Shown one piece after another: positions 1 through 5,413 of a stretch of 7,301 bases of DNA. Under the pieces are notes generated by a model. That model was given only the letters and a program-made list of their open reading frames with translations. It was not told where the DNA came from and did no database searches. The stretch spans positions 1-7,301 of the forward strand of contig JABJOK010000117.1 in the NCBI GenBank assembly GCA_018664365.1. The letters run 5' to 3'. The number at the start of each line of letters is the position of its first letter. Position 1 is the first letter of the stretch. This DNA is from Candidatus Peregrinibacteria bacterium (GTDB taxonomy: Bacteria > Patescibacteriota > Gracilibacteria > UBA1369 > LOWO2-01-FULL-3). The position numbers were made by a program, and so were the translations under genes.

Positions 1-549
1 AAGAATAAGTGCATCAAGGTTCTTAGACTTGAGTGATCTTAAGTATTTTTTGAGTATTGATGTTGCCTCTGGCTTCTTATGCCAATCCTCCTCAATAAAT
101 GGGACAAGAAGTGGAGTCGCCTTCTGGGTTACTTTTACATCTTTATTAAGCTTGTGAATCTCTTTTATATAAGATTCTGAATTGATAGTGCTTCTTGTTC
201 CTACTACTCCTACATTGTTAAATTTACCCGATACCTCTTCTGCAACAGGAATAAGCACTCCTAGTATTTTTCGATTCTTTTCATCTTTTCCCTTGAGATA
301 TTTTTGTTGAACATGGCGTAGTGCAACACTTGATGCGGTATTGCATGCAAATAAAATCAGTGTTACTCCCCTACCAAACAAATACTCCACTGCCTCCTCT
401 GAAAACTTTTTAATATTTTCAGGGCTGTGACTCCCGTAAGGTGCACGAGCATTGTCTCCCAAGTATATGTAGTCGTATTCTGGAAGGAGCTCCATTATCG
501 GCTTCAAAACCGTGAGCCCTCCGTAACCAGAATCAAATAGTGCAATCAT
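1..549 (-). CDS. murI: Glutamate racemase MurI, N-terminal two thirds (runs off left edge)
   Basis: Interconverts L- and D-glutamate in the cytoplasm, supplying D-Glu for the peptidoglycan stem peptide. The minus strand translates from the ATG at 549-547 into 183 codons without a stop. The protein opens with the family signature FDSGYGG (D6, S7), then GDNARAPYG (31-39), and the first catalytic cysteine lies in FACNTAS (C69, N70, T71). Racemases of this family are usually about 260-270 residues. The window ends right after NLDALIL, which in the family immediately precedes the GCTHYP motif with the second catalytic cysteine, so that half of the active site is off-window. It is transcribed divergently from the DUF881 pair. 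No Shine-Dalgarno is visible; a TAAAAT hexamer at 561-556 could be a -10 box giving a nearly leaderless transcript. The assignment is secure; intactness beyond the edge cannot be judged. Confidence 0.95.
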   Translation of the reverse strand, partial: MIALFDSGYGGLTVLKPIMELLPEYDYIYLGDNARAPYGSHSPENIKKFSEEAVEYLFGRGVTLILFACNTASSVALRHVQQKYLKGKDEKNRKILGVLIPVAEEVSGKFNNVGVVGTRSTINSESYIKEIHKLNKDVKVTQKATPLLVPFIEEDWHKKPEATSILKKYLRSLKSKNLDALIL

Positions 550-580
550 ATTCAAATTTTAATCGGGGTAAATCTATCTG

Positions 581-606
581 TTTTTTTGCCTTTTTTCCAG
601 TTTTTT
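581..606. other. Three T-tracts phased at 10 bp (predicted bent DNA)
   Basis: Runs of 7, 6 and 6 T begin at 581, 591 and 601, exactly 10 bp apart, inside the 71-bp spacer between murI and the first DUF881 gene. A/T tracts repeated once per helical turn are the classic arrangement for intrinsic curvature. The phasing is seen directly; the bending and any regulatory role are inferred. Confidence 0.6.
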
Positions 607-614
607 CCTAGTAT
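586..614 (+). promoter_or_regulatory. Candidate promoter for the DUF881 pair, possibly leaderless
   Basis: TTGCCT (586-591) and TAGTAT (609-614) are separated by 17 bp. Each matches four of six consensus positions. Initiation about 7 nt downstream would fall at or next to the ATG at 621, giving a leaderless mRNA, which agrees with the absence of a Shine-Dalgarno there. The -35 box overlaps the phased T-tracts. This is a weak call resting on short hexamers. Confidence 0.35.
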
Positions 615-620
615 CTCACT

Positions 621-1343
621 ATGAAAAAGAAAGTTTTATACACACTTTTTGTAATTGGCCTTGTGATGGGGGTTTTTGTTACATGGCAATTTAAGGCTAC
701 TTCTATATTAAGTGGCAGCCATATTACCGATGAAGTTGAGGCACGAGAATCTTTAATACTGGAACTATTAGAGGAGCAAAATTATCTTCAGGCTAGGATA
801 GTTGCCCTTCGTGAACAGGTCGATGAGTCTCAGAGCACAATAAGTAATCAAACTGAAACCGTTAATACTTCTATACTTGATAGACTAAAGTCAGAAATTG
901 GACTAACTGATGTTGATGGAAAGGGAATTCAAGTCATTCTTGATGACAGTCCTTCATCGAATAGAAAGTCTGGGGATTATGAAGATGCTGGACTTGTTGT
1001 GGCAGCCGATATTAGAGATGTTGTTAATGCATTGATGGCTGGTAGTGCAAAGGCTGTTTCTGTAAATGGTCAGAGGATTATTGCTACGACCGCGATATCG
1101 TCTGTTGGTACAAACATTTTGATTAATAACATTCATACTGCTCCCCCATTCAATATTGATGCTGTTGGTGATACAGAGATACTGGCACAGAGAATTCTTG
1201 ATCGGAATGCTTTGGAAGAACTGTATGAAAAAAGTTTAAAGTCTAGGATTGTCCTTGAAATTTATCTCAAGGATTCACTTGTTATTCCCATATACAATGG
1301 TGATTTAAAGACAGATTATTTAAGCCTGATTGATGAAGAATAA
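621..1343 (+). CDS. Membrane-anchored coiled-coil DUF881 protein (first of tandem pair)
   Basis: A 240-residue protein with a short basic N-terminus (MKKK), one membrane segment at about residues 5-23, a coiled-coil-like stretch at about 38-85 (rich in E, L, Q) and a DUF881 domain from about residue 95 to the end. Family hallmarks are GKGIQVILDD (about 100-109), a segment with NALMAGSAKAVSVNGQRI (about 135-152) and GTNILINN followed by APPFNIDAVGD. DUF881 proteins (YlxW/YlxX in Bacillus) are often encoded near division and cell-wall genes; their biochemical role is not established. The expected topology is single-pass with the domain outside the membrane. The start is the ATG at 621; no ribosome binding site is visible. 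The stop at 1341-1343 lies inside the next DUF881 gene, so the two are surely co-transcribed. I am confident of the family but not of the function. Confidence 0.88.
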   Translation: MKKKVLYTLFVIGLVMGVFVTWQFKATSILSGSHITDEVEARESLILELLEEQNYLQARIVALREQVDESQSTISNQTETVNTSILDRLKSEIGLTDVDGKGIQVILDDSPSSNRKSGDYEDAGLVVAADIRDVVNALMAGSAKAVSVNGQRIIATTAISSVGTNILINNIHTAPPFNIDAVGDTEILAQRILDRNALEELYEKSLKSRIVLEIYLKDSLVIPIYNGDLKTDYLSLIDEE

Positions 1344-1974
1344 AAGATATTTAATTGGAGTAATTGCTGTCCTGCTTGGATTCCTTGCTGTAACGCAGAT
1401 AAGATCTTTTTCAAGTGTCGATGATATTATTGCGAGAAATAACCAGAGCAATATTTTTGAGGAAATCCGAATCATCAATGAAAAAAATGCTGGACTAAGA
1501 AAAGAGATTGGAGAACTGGAGGTTACTGTAGATAAGCTTAATAATCAGAGTTCTGCCCTTGAAGTGATTGAGGCAGAAATAGAAAAATATAAACTACTGA
1601 ATGGTAAGTCCCCTATTTTTGGTGAAGGTCTTGCCATAAATATTCAAGGTGCTATTTCATCTGCTTGGATGGTTGACCTGGTCAATGAGTTCTATAATGC
1701 AGGTGCATATGCTGTGAGCATAAATGGAATCAGGATTGTTAATGACACCTTGGGATTTGATTCTCTTCCTCAAGGGCAGATATGGTTCCAGGGGCAGATA
1801 CTCTCGCCCCCATACGTTTTTAATGTCATAGGCGACAATGAGTCCATCCTTGATATCCTCGAGCTTCCTGGGGGCATTTTTGACAGACTTAACACAACCT
1901 TCTCTGATATATCAATTGCAGCTGAAAAGAAGGATGTCGTTCAAATGGCTGCATCAGCGATAGATGAGGAGTAG
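1333..1974 (+). CDS. Membrane-anchored coiled-coil DUF881 protein (second of tandem pair)
   Basis: A paralogue of the upstream gene with the same plan: a basic start (MKNKR), a membrane segment at about residues 5-23, a coiled coil at about 38-75 and a DUF881 domain from about residue 90. Matching landmarks are GEGLAINIQG (about 97-106), NAGAYAVSINGIRIVND (aligning with SAKAVSVNGQRI of the first copy) and SPPYVFNVIGD (aligning with APPFNIDAVGD). I place the start at the ATG 1333-1335, which overlaps the upstream gene by 11 nt; a TTG one codon earlier (1330) is possible but less likely. The 3' end overlaps the convergent HTH-membrane gene by 21 nt. The two copies have diverged strongly outside these motifs, suggesting an old duplication and possibly a heteromeric pair. 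The family is clear; the function is unknown. Confidence 0.85.
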   Translation: MKNKRYLIGVIAVLLGFLAVTQIRSFSSVDDIIARNNQSNIFEEIRIINEKNAGLRKEIGELEVTVDKLNNQSSALEVIEAEIEKYKLLNGKSPIFGEGLAINIQGAISSAWMVDLVNEFYNAGAYAVSINGIRIVNDTLGFDSLPQGQIWFQGQILSPPYVFNVIGDNESILDILELPGGIFDRLNTTFSDISIAAEKKDVVQMAASAIDEE

Positions 1975-2601
1975 CCACAGAGGCTGAAGAGCAAGGATCA
2001 CCATGAGAATAGTTAGAAAGATTCTCTTATTAAATTTTTCGTATTTCAGTTGAGTTTTTATACGAGCTAAAACTGTTCCTTGTTCTACGATCTTCCCCTC
2101 AAGTGATTGCTCCTTTTTCTTTTTTTCATAATTTTCACGGTGGAATTCGAGCAACGGAATACTATTTTTAAGCTGAGCCTCAAGTTGACCAACACGATAA
2201 TTGGCTATTTCAAGCCTTGTTTGCTTCTCGCTAACCTCTTCCTTGAGCTCATTGAATAATTTTTTGTATACCCCACTTGGGGATTTTTCTTTACTAACTT
2301 TTCTAACTGTTGACATAGAGTGGACAACATCTTGACTACTTGAGTCGACGTTGTCTACGTCGACATCTATAGACAAATCAGGCGTAGACATATCGATACT
2401 GTCTACATTAACAGAACCACTCTTCTTATCCATAAAAGCCTTCAACTCGCCTTTATCCATCCAGACCCTACCGTCGACAACCCTACTGGACAATTTTTTG
2501 GATTTTAAATATCTATCCAAAGTGCGCACTGACACATGGAGCAGTTTACTTGCGGCCTTTCGATCCAAATTGTAGGTCTCTGACCCTAGACTTGCTGACA
2601 T
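1954..2601 (-). CDS. Tail-anchored helix-turn-helix DNA-binding protein with coiled coil
   Basis: A 215-residue protein with four visible parts. (1) Residues about 10-60 look like an excisionase/MerR-type winged HTH: LDRKAASKLLHVSVRTLDRYL is followed by a wing (SSRVVDGRVWMDKGELKAFM). (2) Residues about 61-105 are an acidic, Ser/Val/Asp-rich linker with repeated VD/ID dipeptides. (3) Residues about 110-190 are Lys/Glu-rich and coiled-coil-like. (4) Residues about 193-215 are a hydrophobic helix (IFLTILMVILALQPLWLLLIY) preceded by basic residues, so the DNA-binding end should face the cytoplasm. The start is the ATG at 2601-2599, with no Shine-Dalgarno. Its gene and upstream region carry many TGTCTAC-type sites, a natural candidate for its own target. 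The layout resembles RacA (HTH plus coiled coil) or KfrA in plan, but with an added membrane anchor; homology to either is not claimed. The gene is convergent with the DUF881 pair and divergent from the surface-protein operon. Confidence 0.8.
   Translation of the reverse strand: MSASLGSETYNLDRKAASKLLHVSVRTLDRYLKSKKLSSRVVDGRVWMDKGELKAFMDKKSGSVNVDSIDMSTPDLSIDVDVDNVDSSSQDVVHSMSTVRKVSKEKSPSGVYKKLFNELKEEVSEKQTRLEIANYRVGQLEAQLKNSIPLLEFHRENYEKKKKEQSLEGKIVEQGTVLARIKTQLKYEKFNKRIFLTILMVILALQPLWLLLIYR
2309..2479. repeat. Intragenic cluster of TGTCTAC-type sites inside the HTH gene
   Basis: Exact heptamers lie at 2352-2358 and 2400-2406 (TGTCTAC) and at 2384-2390 (GTAGACA, inverted). Close variants are GTTGACA 2309-2315, GTGGACA 2320-2326, GTCGAC 2344-2349, GTCGAC 2359-2364, TATAGACA 2368-2375 and GTCGACA 2473-2479. 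The sites fall in the linker codons and read in different frames: V-D at 2352 and 2400, but M-S-T at 2384. A DNA-level signal therefore explains them better than a peptide repeat. Binding by the HTH protein is inferred. Confidence 0.6.
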
Positions 2602-2605
2602 ATTC

Positions 2606-2703
2606 TTGTCTACTTAATGTCTACCCTTTGACTATTGACAGGGTATAGACACCCACTAGTCAATATCGACACGATTCTACTTTAATTGTCTACTTAAGTC
2701 TAG
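2606..2703. repeat. Intergenic TGTCTAC operator-like repeats between the divergent genes
   Basis: The 12-mer TTGTCTACTTAA occurs twice, at 2606-2617 and 2686-2697. Each copy is followed one helical turn later by a second half-site: TGTCTAC at 2618-2624 and AGTCTAG at 2697-2703. Between them are TATAGACA (2644-2651), TCGACA (2666-2671) and TTCTAC (2675-2680). The cluster fills the 171-bp divergent spacer upstream of the HTH gene and ends 17 bp before the -35 box of the surface-protein operon. It is a plausible operator region for both genes. Confidence 0.65.
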
Positions 2704-2719
2704 TTTTCGTTATTAGATC

Positions 2720-2748
2720 TTTACAATCCTGGGTGTCGTCTTCATAAT
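2720..2748 (+). promoter_or_regulatory. Sigma-70-like promoter of the surface-protein operon
   Basis: TTTACA (2720-2725) and CATAAT (2743-2748) are each one mismatch from consensus and are separated by exactly 17 bp. Initiation near 2755 would leave a leader of about 18 nt before the ATG at 2773. The TGTCTAC-type repeats end just upstream at 2703, a position where a bound regulator could activate or repress. Confidence 0.6.
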
Positions 2749-2772
2749 GATTCCACTTCATCCCTATTTTAA

Positions 2773-4953
2773 ATGTCTAAATCCCTTAAGTCTTATATAT
2801 ATTCCGCCTTTATTCCCCTGCTACTACTAGCGCTTGCTGTGCCTGCTAGTGCTTCTGTATACAGACACGAAGAAGTCGCCTTGAATGACGAGAAAGCGAA
2901 TATTCTTGGACCTGCATCCTCTGAGCAATTTGGATCCAGCATTGATTCTCTTGATATAAATGGTGATCTTCTACCTGATCTCGTTGTTAGTTCGCCTTTT
3001 TACTCTACAGAGGGACGGCAGTGGAACGGGGCTGTGTATGTAATACTGGGTGAGAAAGATGCAAGAATACAGGGAAGCAGCTCTGCATCTGACCTTACTG
3101 ACAACGTTATATATGGAGAAAATGCCGGTGACCAATTAGGGACTGATTTTGCGGTAGGAGATTTTAATAATGACAAAATAGACGACCTAGCTATAGGAGC
3201 TTACAACGCAATAGAGGGAGAAGACCGACTAGGCAAAGTTTATGTTTTTTATGGCCGAAATAATTGGGGTAATCGATCTGAAGATTATGACTTAGCAAAG
3301 GCCGATATTGAGTACTCAGGAGCCTTACCAGAAGACGGCTTTGGCTTATCAGTTGATGCTGCCGATCTAGATGGAGATGGTATAGAAGATTTGCTCGTAG
3401 GTGCTCCATTCGCTTCATCTGAAAAGGACGCGCACTCTGGAGCAGTATATGGTTATTATGGAACAAACAGGGGGCTTTCTTCATCTGTGAACTATATCTT
3501 CTATGGTGACGACGCCAATCAAAGATTTGGTTCTGAAATTTCAAGCGCCGATATAAATGCAGACCAAAGAGAAGATGTCATTGTAGGAGCTTATTATGCT
3601 TCTGAGGGATCAATGGAAAAAGCTGGAGCAGTATATATTTTTACTGATTACAACCATCAAGACACATCTCCTTATTCAATATATGACTACGATTTTAAAC
3701 TATCTAATGGTGCTAAAAATGCTTGGTTTGGTTTTTCCATCGATACGGGCGATGTAAACGGAGATAATATTTCAGACATTGCGGTGTCTTCTTTTCCATA
3801 TAAAGGAATCAAGGAGCGTGCGGAGGTAAATGTATATTTTGGTTCTGAAAATTTTGAAACTTATCCACAAATCTCGGTTAATGATTCTGATGAGAACATT
3901 TTATTAGGAGCTGATGTCTTCCTTGCTGACATCGACTATGACAATAAGGCTGATATTATTATGGGTGCACCAAATATTAATTCCTTGGACACGCAATCAT
4001 CTGGTGAAGTGTACCTAGTGTATGGGGCTACTGAGGCCGTGTATGGAGTTAATGATAAGATGATCCATAGCCTGATAAAGGCGGAGTCTTCTAATGACTG
4101 GTTTGGATCTACTCTTCATTCAGTAGATCTTGATAACGATAATTATAATGATCTTATTATTGGCGCTCGATATGCAAACGGTGAAAGCTCAATAAATAAT
4201 GGAAAAATTTATATTATATATGGAAAGGGAATGAAGGTTGGTGAAGAAAAAGAATTTCAAGAAGTGGATGAGGACTATATTGATAGGGGAGAGTTGATCA
4301 ATACTATTTTGTCCGAGTTCAGCATTAGAGAGAAAAAGAAATCTATGATTGATAATTGTTACGATCACAAAGAATTTTGTCTTTTTAATTTCCTGGCAAT
4401 GTCTTCATATGAGAGCGTGCAACTTGACCCTGAGTTAGTTTTATACCCTGATGTATCCCCTGAGCATGAATACTATGAGGCTATAAACATTGGAACAATT
4501 CTAGGCTACGTTAATGGCCATCTAGCGCAAGAAGACAGTCCATATAGAGCAGACGATGAAGTGACACGAATACAGGCCTTAAAAGTGATTCTCGCAGCTG
4601 CTGATCAAGTACCAAATAAATACCGCTTTGAATTGATAGATGAACTTGGATCAATTGTAGACTTATACGGTCAACAAACTTATTTTGATGATGTGAATCC
4701 ACGAATCTCATACATGTGGTGGTACCCTCGATATGTAAATTTCGCAGTTGAAAATGATATTGTTGATGATGGAGGGAATTTCTATCCTGATAATTACATT
4801 ACAAGGGAAGAACTTTTTGATATGATTGATCGGACTTTGAGCCATATTAATCAATCTAATGACTTCATCACCGTCGAGGAAGAAAATTCGGAAGCTCTCG
4901 TTTCAGGAGATTCAGGAGAAGAAGCCATCAGTGGAACAAGTGAAGAAATCTGA
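2773..4953 (+). CDS. Secreted seven-bladed FG-GAP beta-propeller protein with C-terminal SLH domains
   Basis: A 726-residue surface protein. Residues 1-27 form a Sec signal peptide (hydrophobic core IPLLLLALAV, AXA site ASA at 25-27). Seven FG-GAP repeats begin near residues 52, 119, 189, 250, 317, 376 and 443. Most carry the FG(S) motif and all have a Ca2+-loop-like D-x-[DN]-x-D-type segment (for example DLDGDGIED, DLDNDNYND); the sixth lacks the FG. Seven repeats predict a closed integrin-alpha-like propeller. The C-terminal part has SLH-like segments: GELINTILSEF (about 506), YPDV...INIGTILGYVNG (about 558-582) with VTRIQALKVI (about 597), and YFDDV (about 637) with ITREELFDMI (about 676). 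SLH domains anchor proteins to cell-wall polymers. The only cysteines are C529 and C536. The last about 25 residues are an acidic Ser/Gly tail that overlaps the next gene. This is the first gene of a four-gene operon. Ligand unknown; adhesion or S-layer function is inferred. Confidence 0.88.
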   Translation: MSKSLKSYIYSAFIPLLLLALAVPASASVYRHEEVALNDEKANILGPASSEQFGSSIDSLDINGDLLPDLVVSSPFYSTEGRQWNGAVYVILGEKDARIQGSSSASDLTDNVIYGENAGDQLGTDFAVGDFNNDKIDDLAIGAYNAIEGEDRLGKVYVFYGRNNWGNRSEDYDLAKADIEYSGALPEDGFGLSVDAADLDGDGIEDLLVGAPFASSEKDAHSGAVYGYYGTNRGLSSSVNYIFYGDDANQRFGSEISSADINADQREDVIVGAYYASEGSMEKAGAVYIFTDYNHQDTSPYSIYDYDFKLSNGAKNAWFGFSIDTGDVNGDNISDIAVSSFPYKGIKERAEVNVYFGSENFETYPQISVNDSDENILLGADVFLADIDYDNKADIIMGAPNINSLDTQSSGEVYLVYGATEAVYGVNDKMIHSLIKAESSNDWFGSTLHSVDLDNDNYNDLIIGARYANGESSINNGKIYIIYGKGMKVGEEKEFQEVDEDYIDRGELINTILSEFSIREKKKSMIDNCYDHKEFCLFNFLAMSSYESVQLDPELVLYPDVSPEHEYYEAINIGTILGYVNGHLAQEDSPYRADDEVTRIQALKVILAAADQVPNKYRFELIDELGSIVDLYGQQTYFDDVNPRISYMWWYPRYVNFAVENDIVDDGGNFYPDNYITREELFDMIDRTLSHINQSNDFITVEEENSEALVSGDSGEEAISGTSEEI

Positions 4954-5413
4954 TCGCACTCCAATTTACGCCCTATTAGAAAACATTAGGAGCCTACATA
5001 ATGTAGGAGCTATTTTTAGGACTTCTGATGCCGTTAACCTTGAAAAGCTATACCTTTGTGGTTTTACAGGATCCCCCCCGCGTAATGAGATTACTAAGAC
5101 AGCACTTGGGGCAGAAGAGGTTGTTCCGTGGGAACATCATGATGACGCAATAAAATTAGTAAAAGACCTTAAGGCCCAGGGAGTTAAAGTTGTTGCAGTT
5201 GAATTATGTGAAGGAGCTTTTAATTATGCAGATGCCGATTATGACTTTCCTGTGTGCTTTGTGTTTGGTCATGAAGTTGAGGGCATTTCTGATGAATTGA
5301 TTGAGCATTGCGATATGGCAGTACAGCTTCCTATGCTGGGACGTGCTAATTCTTTGAATGTTGCGACGTGTTATGGGATTATTGTTTACGATGCATTAAA
5401 AAAATTGTCATGA
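4859..5413 (+). CDS. SpoU/TrmH-family RNA 2'-O-methyltransferase
   Basis: A 184-residue SPOUT enzyme expected to methylate a ribose 2'-OH in tRNA or rRNA using S-adenosylmethionine, in the cytoplasm. Motif 1 is NIRSLHNVGAIFRTSDA (42-58, with N48 and R54). Motif 2 is FVFGHEVEGIS (134-144, with G137, E139, G142; His138 where Asn is commonest). Motif 3 is QLPMLGRANSLNVA (156-169, with S165 and N167), completing the trefoil-knot cofactor site. The N-terminal RKLSFQEI segment looks like genuine protein, so I keep the ATG at 4859 although it overlaps the surface-protein gene by 95 nt in the +1 frame. GTG codons at 4931 and 4940 are alternatives that would reduce the overlap. The stop overlaps the next start (ATGA, 5410-5413). 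The exact RNA target cannot be read from sequence. Confidence 0.9.
   Translation: MTSSPSRKKIRKLSFQEIQEKKPSVEQVKKSDRTPIYALLENIRSLHNVGAIFRTSDAVNLEKLYLCGFTGSPPRNEITKTALGAEEVVPWEHHDDAIKLVKDLKAQGVKVVAVELCEGAFNYADADYDFPVCFVFGHEVEGISDELIEHCDMAVQLPMLGRANSLNVATCYGIIVYDALKKLS

Noticed and set aside
954..1136. Minus-strand open frames inside the DUF881, propeller, GH18-like and Trp-rich genes (also 3191-3544, 4511-4711, 5613-5856, 7105-7290)
   Set aside because: They oppose well-supported genes, have no recognisable domains and odd compositions, and look like shadows.
1330..1332. TTG start for the second DUF881 gene
   Set aside because: An ATG follows immediately at 1333 and gives the usual short basic N-terminus before the membrane helix; nothing favours the TTG.
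2351..2575. Plus-strand 74-codon frame opposite the HTH gene
   Set aside because: It is antisense to a gene with a clear HTH, coiled coil and membrane helix; its own product shows no domain and there is no ribosome binding site.
2628..2651. TTGACT/TTGACA with TATAGA as a promoter in the divergent spacer
   Set aside because: The spacing between the hexamers is 3-10 bp, far too short, and these words are better explained as members of the TGTCTAC/TAGACA repeat family.
2309..2703. CRISPR array or simple tandem repeat
   Set aside because: The repeated word is only 6-12 bp, irregularly spaced and in both orientations, with no 25-40 bp repeat/spacer pattern. Binding-site clustering fits better.
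4657..4662. GTAGAC in the surface-protein gene as an additional regulatory site
   Set aside because: It is a lone hexamer without the flanking A of the heptamer and no neighbours; a few such hexamers are expected by chance in 7.3 kb.
4951..4953. TGA recoded as glycine, joining the surface protein to downstream sequence
   Set aside because: The TGA ends a natural acidic tail, the methyltransferase is read in another frame with its own intact motifs, and other genes also end in TGA.
5368..5409. Longer start for the GH18-like protein
   Set aside because: The extra 14 codons lie wholly inside the methyltransferase gene, add a Cys-containing peptide before the signal anchor, and the ATGA overlap at 5410 is the typical coupled arrangement.
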